A stretch of 36,780 nucleotides of DNA, from the NCBI GenBank assembly GCA_021802985.1, contig JAJZQW010000019.1, positions 1 through 36,780 of the forward strand, in the 5' to 3' direction. Shown piece by piece: positions 7,358 to 14,733 of the stretch. The notes under the pieces were generated by a model, which was not told where the DNA came from, made no database searches, and saw only the letters and a program-made list of their open reading frames with translations. Every line of letters starts with the position of its first letter. Position 1 is the first letter of the stretch. A program made the translations under genes and the position numbers. This DNA comes from Acidobacteriota bacterium (GTDB lineage Bacteria > Acidobacteriota > Holophagae > Holophagales > Holophagaceae).

Positions 7358-8112
7358 TTCGGCGCAGGACAACTTCCTTCCGCCGGGCCGCGCTGCTCGC
7401 GGCCTTGACGCTCCTGCCCAGCCTGGCTCGCGCTGACGAGCCCGCCCTCTACCTGGAGGGCGGGCTGGGGGCCAAGCAGGGCGATTTCGGCTCCCCGACC
7501 CTCAGCCGCCTGGGCCTGGCCTACGGAACGCTGGGCTATGCCAGCTCCCGGTTCGATCTCAGCCTCAGCGTGCCCTACCTGCGGCTGCAGACCAGCGGCG
7601 GCGGCCAGGACGCCACGGCCTCTGGATTGGGCGATGTCCTGGTTCGGGGCGTCCGTCGCCTTGTGCCCGAGACGGAATCCGGCTTCTCCCTGGACGGGGC
7701 ACTGGCGGTGAAGTTCCCCACGGCGGACTCGAACAAGGGCCTCGGAACCGGCCAGATGGATGTGGGCGGGTTCCTGGGCCTTCACCAGCGCTGGGACAGG
7801 GTCCAGGCTACCCTGATCGGCGGGTGGATCCAGGGCCAGCCAGGCGACGCCCTGGCCAGCGCAGCCACCGCGAACGGGATCTACACCGCCGGCGCGGGCC
7901 TCACCTACCTGACAGAGCGCGGGCGCTACTCCGTGGCCTACGAGGCCCGGGGCGCCCAATACGCCGGCGTGCCCGCCCCCCGGGAGGCCTCCTTGGGCGT
8001 GTTCCGGATGCTCACCGAGCGGCTGGCCCTCAAAGGCTCCTTCATCCTTGGGCTGAACGACGGTTCCCCCAGGACCAGCTTCGGAGTAGGGGTCGTCTAC
8101 TGGCCCAAGTGA
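7354..8112 (+). CDS. predicted outer-membrane beta-barrel (transporter-like)
   Basis: A 252-residue protein starting at GTG 7354, translationally coupled to the Met-rich gene. The signal peptide (RRAALLAALTLLPSLARA) is followed by alternating amphipathic beta strands with Gly and aromatic residues (ALYLEGGLGAKQGDF, RFDLSLSVPYLRLQT, GFSLDGALAVKFPTAD, GRYSVAYEARGAQY) and a C-terminal strand FGVGVVYW. The pattern resembles the family often annotated as outer-membrane transporter/phenol-MetA-pathway protein, where KFPT is a recurrent strand. No enzymatic motif is visible. It may be the outer-membrane partner of the Met-rich protein, for example in metal or hydrophobic substrate export. The coding frame is open upstream to 6874, but that part merely reads through the Met-rich gene in another frame. 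Confidence 0.75.
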   Translation: MIRRRTTSFRRAALLAALTLLPSLARADEPALYLEGGLGAKQGDFGSPTLSRLGLAYGTLGYASSRFDLSLSVPYLRLQTSGGGQDATASGLGDVLVRGVRRLVPETESGFSLDGALAVKFPTADSNKGLGTGQMDVGGFLGLHQRWDRVQATLIGGWIQGQPGDALASAATANGIYTAGAGLTYLTERGRYSVAYEARGAQYAGVPAPREASLGVFRMLTERLALKGSFILGLNDGSPRTSFGVGVVYWPK

Positions 8113-8165
8113 GCGGTTCGCCCGGGTGCGAAAGCCCGCAGTGATCCCAAGCGCCTGGAGCGCCG

Positions 8166-9008
8166 TTAGGTGCGCACTGCCTGGATAGTGGCCAGACCGG
8201 CGAAGAGCAGCAGCCCGATCTGCAGGGCTGTCATGGGGCCCCAGAGCAGGGCGCTCCGGTCTCCGTGCAGGAACTCCAGGCCGAACCGGAGGAGCGCGTA
8301 GCCCCCGAGATGCACCCAGAAGATCCGCGACCAGGGCCCGCGGGTGGCCCGCAGGCGGTGGCTCAAGTGGAGGATGACCGCGGCCAGGAGGAGGTCCCCG
8401 AGGGATTCATACAACTGGACGGGATGGAGGGGCGTCGTCACCCCCGCGAAGGGGGAGGTGAATCCCGCGCGGACACTCCACAGCCAGGCATCCGTGGGCA
8501 CCCGGGTATCGCGCACCATGTCGGGAACCAGGGTGCCGAATTTCGGAAGGGCCACGCCCCAGGGCAGGCGGGTGGGCACGCCCCAGGCATCGCCATTCAG
8601 GAAACAGCCGACCCGGCCCAGGGCCTGGCCCACCAGGACCGCCGGGCTCGCCACGGCGAAGAGATGCCAGAAATCCACCCCTTTCCGCCGGAAGGCGACG
8701 TAGCCCGCGATCACGCCACCCGCCAAGCCACCGGTGATCGAGAGGCCGCCTTCCCAGATGCGGACGATGGACAGCGGATCCGCGAGGAAGGCCCGCGTGT
8801 CCCAGAACAGGAAGTCGGACAACCGGGCGCCGAGGATGGCGCCGAGGAGGATCCAGATCAGGCTGTCCAGGAAGGGGCCTGGATCCATGCCGGCCTTCTT
8901 CATCCGGTGCACGATCAGCAGCGCCGCGATGCCGATGGACAGGACGAAGTAGAAGCCTTCGTAGGCATAGACGACCTTGAATCCGAGGTCCAGGTCAATG
9001 GGCCACAT
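8166..9008 (-). CDS. lgt: prolipoprotein diacylglyceryl transferase-like protein
   Basis: A 280-residue polytopic membrane protein. Lgt moves diacylglycerol from phosphatidylglycerol to the lipobox Cys of prolipoproteins at the inner membrane. Seen here: about seven membrane helices, the GGLSITGG segment (87-94), the signature GRVGCFLNGD (131-140) with Arg132, and RFGLEF near the C-terminus with Arg and Glu as in the family. Compared with E. coli Lgt, the signature Asn of GRxGNF is Cys135, the Glu of FINGE is Asp140, and the His of SFHGG is replaced (SITGG). GRxGCF versions are common in paralogous or divergent Lgt proteins. The start ATG has a GGGAG site. It is convergent with the barrel gene. 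Confidence 0.85.
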   Translation of the reverse strand: MWPIDLDLGFKVVYAYEGFYFVLSIGIAALLIVHRMKKAGMDPGPFLDSLIWILLGAILGARLSDFLFWDTRAFLADPLSIVRIWEGGLSITGGLAGGVIAGYVAFRRKGVDFWHLFAVASPAVLVGQALGRVGCFLNGDAWGVPTRLPWGVALPKFGTLVPDMVRDTRVPTDAWLWSVRAGFTSPFAGVTTPLHPVQLYESLGDLLLAAVILHLSHRLRATRGPWSRIFWVHLGGYALLRFGLEFLHGDRSALLWGPMTALQIGLLLFAGLATIQAVRT

Positions 9009-9330
9009 CAGGGCTCCCGCAAGTGAATGGCATGGTCAGGGGTCAGTGCAGGACCGACGTTCTCCCGAAAACCAGGACCAGGAAGGAAGGGGGTCTTCCC
9101 ATGGCCTTGATCGGCCTTTTGGTTTGCCCTTCGAGGGGGGCTCCCGAGGTCCATGATACACATCGGGCGGTTCAGTACCCTGAGATGCCCCTTTTCAGGC
9201 AGGGGTTCCCTTGAAAGCCAGGAACCATGCGGATTTCAGGTCCAGCCGCGTGGCATCCCTATTGCACCCGCCACCCCCAATAACTGTCTCGTGAGCGATC
9301 GGGCAGGCTCTTTGGAAGGTCTTCAGCACG
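9009..9330. other. intergenic stretch without supported genes
   Basis: Between the lgt start and the old tRNA terminator I see no convincing gene. Short open frames have no ribosome site or recognisable product. The segment should contain the leftward lgt promoter, but no good -35/-10 pair stands out. Confidence 0.5.
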
Positions 9331-9365
9331 CAAAGAAAAAGCCCGCAAACCTAATGGCTGCGGGC
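9331..9365 (-). terminator. intrinsic terminator of the original tRNA-Ser
   Basis: On the minus strand GCCCGCA (9365-9359) pairs with TGCGGGC (9347-9341), followed by a T-rich run (complement of 9332-9340). It lies directly beyond the displaced tRNA 3' end and so would have ended the tRNA transcript before the element inserted. Confidence 0.85.
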
Positions 9366-9367
9366 AT

Positions 9368-9427
9368 CTGGCGGAGAGAGAGGGATTCGAACCCCCGAAT
9401 GGATCACTCCATCACCTGATTTCGAGT
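9368..9427 (-). repeat. attL: displaced 3' part of tRNA-Ser
   Basis: The minus strand carries the 3' anticodon arm, a complete variable arm (ATGGA-GTGA-TCCAT), T arm, acceptor strand and CCA of a serine tRNA, with no 5' half. Against the intact tRNA at 25780 there is a 14-bp identical block (9414-9427 = 25825-25838, anticodon loop and stem), a diverged variable arm, then a 30-bp identical block (9368-9397 = 25779-25808). Both blocks have the same 16,411-bp offset. Confidence 0.9.
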
Positions 9428-9534
9428 TTTGTTCCGTCACTGGTTTCCATTATCGGCATGAATCGTTAGACGCTGATTTTAAATGAACATGTAAGTCGCG
9501 GCTCTCTGTCGCGTTCGGCCGACTTCGTTGCTTG

Positions 9535-9555
9535 GTGGTAGCGCAGTGGTAGCAC
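9535..9555 (+). repeat. left integrase arm-type site (candidate)
   Basis: Two copies of GTGGTAGC 11 bp apart (9535-9542, 9546-9553). The same pair with the same spacing occurs at 25722-25740 near the other end. The pair lies just before the integrase start, so it may also serve autoregulation. Confidence 0.65.
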
Positions 9556-9575
9556 AGGGAGTAGGATACCCACCG

Positions 9576-10748
9576 ATGCAATTCACCCAGCGCACCCTCG
9601 ACAAGCTGACCGAGCCAGGGGGCTACTGGTCGCCCGACACACCCGGCTTAATCCTCCGGATCTACCCCTCCGGCATGAAAACTTGGTGGTTCAGCTACCG
9701 AATGGGCGGCCGGGGGGCCAAGAAGCAGTGGCTGAAGATCGGGAACTTCAACGGCCTGCCCCTGAACCGGGCGAAGCAGATCGCCGAGGACTACCACGTC
9801 CAGGTGGGAAAGGGGATCGATCCCGCCAAGGCCCTCAAAGAAGCCAGCGAAGTGGGGATGACCGTCCAGGAAGCCTGGCAGCGGTTCGAACAAGAGTATC
9901 TGCCCAACAAGGCCCCGAAGACCCAGGCCGAGTACAAGATCACCGCCCGAGCCCACATCCTGCCCAAGCTGGGGAAGGTGATTCTCCGGGACCTCAATCG
10001 GGATCGGGTGACCCGTTGGCATGCCAGCATCGCGTCGCCCACTGCCGCCAACCGGGCGCTTGCCCTCCTGTCCTCCATCCTCACCCAGGCCATCGAGGTC
10101 TGGGAGGTGAGGGAAGGCCCGAACCCCTGCCGGAAGGTGGAGCGCAATCCCGAGGCTCCACGCCTCCGAGACATCACTCCGGCTGAACTGGGAGCTCTGG
10201 GCCGAGCCCTTCGGGCGCTGGAAGGGCAGCATAGTCTCTACGCTCTGGCCGCTATCAGATTGGTGCTCCTGTGCTGGGGCCGCGTATCAGAGGTGCTCGC
10301 CCTCCGACGGGACCGTGACGTGTTTCTCGAGGAGGGCTACGCCCTGGTGCGGGACCACAAAGGGGCCCGGAAGATGGGAGCCAAGCGCCTGGAACTCCCA
10401 CCGCAGGCTGTGAAAGTTCTGAAGGAACTCCCAAAGGAAAAGGAGAATCCTTGGTACTTCCCTGGGCGCCGGAGAGGCGAGCCGCTCACCCGAATGGGGC
10501 TCTACCATACTTGGCTGGCCGTCTGCGCCAAGGCAAAGGTGGAGAATCTGCATCTCCACGATTCTCGGAGTTTGGCCGCCTCAGAGGCCGAATCCCAGGG
10601 ATTCAATCCCAAGACTGCGGCAGCAGTTCTAGGTCACAAGGACACCAGGACCACCGAAAAGCACTACGCCCGAGTCCGAAAGGCCAAGGAGGCGGCTGCT
10701 CGAATCGCCGCCCCGATCGCAGAGGCGCTAGACGGAAAGAAACGCTAA
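9576..10748 (+). CDS. int: tyrosine recombinase (tRNA-targeting integrase)
   Basis: A 390-residue site-specific recombinase that should integrate and excise the element at tRNA-Ser. The N-terminal 90 residues are an arm-binding DUF4102-type domain (PGLILRIYPSGMKTWWFSY...WLKIGNFNGLPLNRAK). A SAM-like core-binding domain follows (about 100-185). The catalytic set is complete: Arg236 (CWGRVSEVL), a Lys in DHKGARK, His328-x-x-Arg331 (HDSR), His354 (LGHKD) and nucleophile Tyr364 (KHYARV). ATG 9576 is the family-like start; the upstream in-frame codons run through the arm repeats. It sits about 150 bp inside attL and reads into the element. Confident. Confidence 0.95.
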   Translation: MQFTQRTLDKLTEPGGYWSPDTPGLILRIYPSGMKTWWFSYRMGGRGAKKQWLKIGNFNGLPLNRAKQIAEDYHVQVGKGIDPAKALKEASEVGMTVQEAWQRFEQEYLPNKAPKTQAEYKITARAHILPKLGKVILRDLNRDRVTRWHASIASPTAANRALALLSSILTQAIEVWEVREGPNPCRKVERNPEAPRLRDITPAELGALGRALRALEGQHSLYALAAIRLVLLCWGRVSEVLALRRDRDVFLEEGYALVRDHKGARKMGAKRLELPPQAVKVLKELPKEKENPWYFPGRRRGEPLTRMGLYHTWLAVCAKAKVENLHLHDSRSLAASEAESQGFNPKTAAAVLGHKDTRTTEKHYARVRKAKEAAARIAAPIAEALDGKKR

Positions 10749-10758
10749 CACGCTCGAA

Positions 10759-10890
10759 CTAATCGCCCTTCTTGTGCTTGTGAGGCTTGAGCGATGGCGT
10801 ATTCTTTGGCGTTTCTTTGTTATCACGTTGCCGCTTGTCTGGCTTACCCGTTGATTTGGCGATTCGTTTTGGACCGGGCTTGATTCCCAT
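10759..10890 (-). CDS. small Lys-rich protein (43 aa)
   Basis: An open frame of 43 codons beginning ATGGGAATCAAG with a GGAG site 6 nt upstream. The product starts MGIKPGPKRIAKSTGKP and ends KPHKHKKGD; about a third of it is Lys or Arg, with no hydrophobic core. It is convergent with the integrase and lies downstream of hsdR on the same strand, about 150 nt beyond its stop. I do not recognise a family. A highly basic, Pro-rich peptide of this size could bind DNA or RNA or be disordered. The ribosome site supports translation, but short length leaves real doubt. Confidence 0.5.
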   Translation of the reverse strand: MGIKPGPKRIAKSTGKPDKRQRDNKETPKNTPSLKPHKHKKGD

Positions 10891-10969
10891 AGCTTTCTCC
10901 TTTATTAGTCCTTCCTAGTAGGAATGTACTCGGTCAGGGTGGTTAGGCTTTGAAAATCTTGCGCCTTAT

Positions 10970-10989
10970 GCGAGAGAAGGCTATCTCGC
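10970..10989 (-). terminator. weak hairpin downstream of hsdR
   Basis: GCGAGA (10970-10975) pairs with TCTCGC (10984-10989), about 50 nt beyond the hsdR stop on the minus strand. There is no T tract, so it is only a possible terminator. Confidence 0.25.
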
Positions 10990-11038
10990 GTTTAGACCGT
11001 GGTCAGCCAGCTGAACCCCCAGGAGGCTTGGCTCCATT

Positions 11039-14000
11039 TCAATTCTGACTGTTCTCCTTCGGATTCTTCAGGGCCCCATAAACCTTGTGGAGCATGTGCT
11101 CCAGGGCCAGCTTCCGGAACTCGCCGTCCCCCATGAGCTTGGTGAAGATCTCCTCGTTGCCCTCCATCCGGTCGATCACCAGGCCCTCAAACGCCTTCTC
11201 GAAGACGTAGCGGAAGTCCTCCTTGGTATTGGTCGCCGCCGCCTTCCTCAGGGCTTCGTTCTCGATGGCCTCTTCCTGGATCTGATCGAAGAACAGCTGA
11301 TCGGCCTGGGTGAAGTCCGTCCCGAAGCGTTCGTTGAGGATGTCGATGAGTTCCGAGAGGCGGATTTTCTCGTCCGTCTGGCCGGTGCCCACGTCGCTGG
11401 GGCCCTTCAGCGGCTTCCCTTCCCCGGTGTCGAGGTCGATCCGTCCCTCGCTGATCTTCTGCAACCGGTAGTACTGGAGGCCGATCTCATCCTCCAGGTG
11501 CAGGGCGGACCCGGTCTCCCGATTGGGTAGCTTGGTCAGCAGGAATCGAAGGTAGGTGTAGAGCTGTTCCAGGTCGGAGTCCGTGTAGGGGATCACCTGG
11601 GCCAGGAACCCGTACATGTTGCGGAAATTGACCAGCAGGGCCTTCGCGTCCTCCCGCTCCTCCTCTGTTCGCGCCTTGAACCGCTCCACGGCCTTGTCCA
11701 GGATGCCGTTCATCTCGGCGCTGTCCTGAAAGGTCTCCTTGCGGTGGGGGCGGAAGTAGACGGCGGCGAACGCCCTGACCTCCTCCTCGAAGACCAGTTT
11801 GGTCTCCTCGATCTGGTGCTGGAGGCGGTAGAGGTGCTGGGGGTCGGTGAGAGGGTCGGTGGGTGTGTCTTCGTAGTAGGGCTTGAACGCCTTGAAGATC
11901 TCCTCGGGCTTGTTCCGGAAATCCAGGATGAAGGTGTCCTCCTTCCCGGTGCAGGTGCGGTTCAAGCGGGAAAGGGTCTGGACGGCCTGGAGGCCGGTCA
12001 GCTTCTTGTCCACGTACATGGTGTGGAGCAGCGGTTGATCGAAACCCGTCTGGTACTTCTCGGCCACGAGCAGGACTTGGTACTCCTGGCTGTCGAACTT
12101 CTCGGGCAGCTCGCTCTCCTTGATGCCGCCGTTCATGCCGACTTCTGTGTAGTTCTTCCCCGGTGCTTCCGGGTCCACCACCGTGCCCGAGAAGGCGACG
12201 AGCGTCTTGACGTCCTTGTAGCCCTGCTTGGCGATGTACTTGTCGAAGGCCAGCTTGTAGCGGACCGCGTGCAGGCGAGATTCCGTGACGACCATGGCCT
12301 TGGCCCGCCCCCCGATCTTGTGCCGGACGTGGGTGCGGAAGTGCTCCACCATCACCTCAGTCTTGGTGGCCAAGTTGTGGGGGTGGAGGGTCAGGATGCG
12401 GGCCAGCGCCCGGGCGGCCTTCTTCCGCTCCACGTGCACGTCATCCTCGGTGGCCTGGATGATGCGGTAGTAGGTCTCGTAGGTGACGTAGTGCTTGAGG
12501 ACATCGAGAATGAACCGCTCCTCGATGGCCTGTCGCATGGTGTAAAGGTGGAACGGGGACTCCCCGTTGGGGCCGGGCTCGTCGAAAACTTTCTTCGTCT
12601 TGTACTTCGGGGTGGCCGTGAAGGCGAAGTAGCTCAAGTTCGGCTGCTTCCCCCGCTTCATCATCTCCCGCACCACGGCGGCGAGGCGATCGGGGTCCTC
12701 GTCCTCGTCCAGCCCCTGCTCCGCGGCATAGGCGGCGGCCTCCTCGGCGATCCGGTCGGCATTCAAGATCCCCTTCAACTCCATGGCGCTCTCCCCTGAC
12801 TGGGAGCTATGGGCTTCGTCCACGATGACGGCGAACTGCTTGTCCTTCGTGGAGATCGCCAAGTCCTGGTAGCCCTCGTTCTGGAGCTTTTCCAGGGTCT
12901 CGGCGATGAAGGGGAACTTCTGGAGGGTGGTGATCACGACCGGCGTTCCGGTGGCGAGGGCCTGGGCCAACTGCCGGGTGTCCTCGTCGATCTTCTGGAC
13001 CACGCCGTCCTTGTGGTCGAACTGGTAGATGGTGTTCTGGAGCTGCTGGTCCAACACCCGGCGATCCGTCACCACCACCACGGTGTCGAAGATCTTCTTG
13101 TCCTGGGAGTCGTGCAGGTTGGAGAGCCGGTGGGCCAGCCAGGCGATGGAGTTGGACTTCCCAGACCCGGCGGAATGCTGGATCAGATAGTTCCGCCCCG
13201 GGCCGTGCTCCTTGGCATGCCGCACCAGATGGCGGACGCAGTCGAGCTGGTGGTAGCGGGGGAAGATCATCGTCTCCTTGGTGATCTTCTTGATCCCCTC
13301 GTCCGTCAGGATGCGCTTCTCCTCAACCTGGAGATGAATGAAGCGGCCCAGGATGTCCATCAGGCTGTCCCGCTGCCACACCTCCCGCCAGAGGTAGGCT
13401 GTCCGGAACCCACCATCGGCGGCAGGTGGATTCCCGGCGTGGCCGTGGTTGCCCAGGTTGAAGGGAAGGAAGAAGGTCTTGTCCCCGCTGAGCCGGGTGG
13501 TCATGTAGACCTGATCCTGGTCCACGGCGAAATGCACCAGGGTGCGCCGCTTGAACTCGAAGATCAGCTCTCGGTGGTCCCGGTCTGTCTTGTACTGCTT
13601 CTTGGCGTGTTCCACCGTCTGGCCGGACAGGGGGTTCTTCAGCTCCACCGTGAGGATGGGCAGGCCGTTCAGGAACAACACGAGGTCCAGGGACTTCGTG
13701 TGGGTCTCGCCGTAGAAGAGCTGCCGGGTCACGCTTAGGGTGTTCTGCCCGTAGAGGGCCACCATGTCCGGGTTCATCTGGTTGCCAGGCGCGAAGAAGG
13801 CCACCCGCAGTTTCTTGCCGTAGCACTTGAAGCCCTGCCTCAGCACCTTGAGGATCCCCTTGGTCTCCAGCTCCTTCTCCAGGTGGTCCAGGATGATCTT
13901 CTCGGTGTCGTCCTTGTGGATCGCCTTCAGGTCCTCCCAGACCTTGGGCTGAGTTGTCTGGATAAATGTCATCAAGAGGACGGGGTCCAGCGCCCGGGCC

Positions 14001-14119
14001 TTGTCATAGCGCCCGGGCGCATTGCCCTTCTCCCGGTAGTCCACGAAGACGTAGCCTCCATGCGTGGTCAGGTGGTCCACGATGGCGTCTTCCAGGCGGG
14101 CTTCCGTGTGCTTTTTCAT
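11039..14119 (-). CDS. hsdR: type I restriction endonuclease subunit R
   Basis: A 1026-residue motor and nuclease subunit that translocates and cuts unmodified DNA in complex with HsdM and HsdS. The N-terminal nuclease domain has the PD-(D/E)XK signature (SLDLVLFLNGLPILTVELKN, about residues 143-162). The SF2 helicase part shows Walker A SAGSGKS (about residue 315), DEAHSS (about 435), FTATP, and later motifs VAEKYQTGFDQP and VQTLSRLNR. Length is normal for the family. It is the last gene of the operon hsdM-rhuM-hsdS-(nuclease-like)-hsdR, starting 6 nt after the preceding stop. No frameshift or missing motif is seen, so it looks active. Confidence 0.96.
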   Translation of the reverse strand: MKKHTEARLEDAIVDHLTTHGGYVFVDYREKGNAPGRYDKARALDPVLLMTFIQTTQPKVWEDLKAIHKDDTEKIILDHLEKELETKGILKVLRQGFKCYGKKLRVAFFAPGNQMNPDMVALYGQNTLSVTRQLFYGETHTKSLDLVLFLNGLPILTVELKNPLSGQTVEHAKKQYKTDRDHRELIFEFKRRTLVHFAVDQDQVYMTTRLSGDKTFFLPFNLGNHGHAGNPPAADGGFRTAYLWREVWQRDSLMDILGRFIHLQVEEKRILTDEGIKKITKETMIFPRYHQLDCVRHLVRHAKEHGPGRNYLIQHSAGSGKSNSIAWLAHRLSNLHDSQDKKIFDTVVVVTDRRVLDQQLQNTIYQFDHKDGVVQKIDEDTRQLAQALATGTPVVITTLQKFPFIAETLEKLQNEGYQDLAISTKDKQFAVIVDEAHSSQSGESAMELKGILNADRIAEEAAAYAAEQGLDEDEDPDRLAAVVREMMKRGKQPNLSYFAFTATPKYKTKKVFDEPGPNGESPFHLYTMRQAIEERFILDVLKHYVTYETYYRIIQATEDDVHVERKKAARALARILTLHPHNLATKTEVMVEHFRTHVRHKIGGRAKAMVVTESRLHAVRYKLAFDKYIAKQGYKDVKTLVAFSGTVVDPEAPGKNYTEVGMNGGIKESELPEKFDSQEYQVLLVAEKYQTGFDQPLLHTMYVDKKLTGLQAVQTLSRLNRTCTGKEDTFILDFRNKPEEIFKAFKPYYEDTPTDPLTDPQHLYRLQHQIEETKLVFEEEVRAFAAVYFRPHRKETFQDSAEMNGILDKAVERFKARTEEEREDAKALLVNFRNMYGFLAQVIPYTDSDLEQLYTYLRFLLTKLPNRETGSALHLEDEIGLQYYRLQKISEGRIDLDTGEGKPLKGPSDVGTGQTDEKIRLSELIDILNERFGTDFTQADQLFFDQIQEEAIENEALRKAAATNTKEDFRYVFEKAFEGLVIDRMEGNEEIFTKLMGDGEFRKLALEHMLHKVYGALKNPKENSQN

Positions 14120-14125
14120 GGCATC

Positions 14126-14731
14126 TCAGTTGATGGATTCAATGTTGGTGTTGTCCAAAGCATCGAGGGATTTCCCGTCGATGTCTGAGTACAAGTAGTG
14201 GCGAATGGAGTGATCTCTGAGTAGGTATTTCCCGTCCGGGTCTAGGTAAGTTGCGGGGTTCGGGTGGCAGGAGAACACATATTTAGTTAGGTGAAGCCTT
14301 CTCGTTTCTCCGGTGTAGTGCCGAATAGTGCTGTGCAACGCCCGGCACCACGCTTCACTGGCCTCCAGCTGATCGACCAGACTGTCGGGGAGGCTTGCTG
14401 ATTTAAATTCGATGCAATGAACCTTAATCCGTTCGCCGATTCGGTGAAAGATCACAAAGTCGCACCGCTTTGACCATGGTTTGGCATTGTCATCAAGGAA
14501 ATGGAAGAGGGGATCGGACCTTCCCGTCCGGTTCTTCTTGTCGAGGTTGATCACAAGGGCTTCGCCTGTTATCGAAAGGCGGACCTTTTGATCAACCGGG
14601 GTCGTGGAACCGGGTGGATAAATCTTTTCCTTCAGAACGATGCGGCCACCATCCATCTCCGTAACTGCGTAATGTCGCGTGTTGAGATAGCTCCGGAGCG
14701 CATTAAAGTAGCCTTGGGCGTTGATCGGCAT
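14126..14731 (-). CDS. PD-(D/E)XK-like protein inside the type I R-M operon
   Basis: A 201-residue protein encoded between hsdS and hsdR with gaps of 2 and 6 nt, so it is part of the operon. I do not recognise a named family. A plausible PD-(D/E)XK nuclease core is visible: Asp91 (CDFVIFH), a beta strand, Glu108-x-Lys110 (CIEFKSA), then Gln121 in a helix (DQLEASEAWC), the order used in many restriction-type nucleases. The N-terminal 60 residues look like a separate small domain. It has lower GC than hsdR. It could be an accessory nuclease, or a degenerate DNA-binding subunit that regulates the complex. The start ATG has no strong ribosome site, so translational coupling to hsdS is likely. Confidence 0.8.
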   Translation of the reverse strand: MPINAQGYFNALRSYLNTRHYAVTEMDGGRIVLKEKIYPPGSTTPVDQKVRLSITGEALVINLDKKNRTGRSDPLFHFLDDNAKPWSKRCDFVIFHRIGERIKVHCIEFKSASLPDSLVDQLEASEAWCRALHSTIRHYTGETRRLHLTKYVFSCHPNPATYLDPDGKYLLRDHSIRHYLYSDIDGKSLDALDNTNIESIN

Positions 14732-14733
14732 GG

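Noticed and set aside
9023..9419. Short plus-strand frames between lgt and the integrase
   Set aside because: One reads through the terminator and the displaced tRNA; neither has a ribosome site or a recognisable product.
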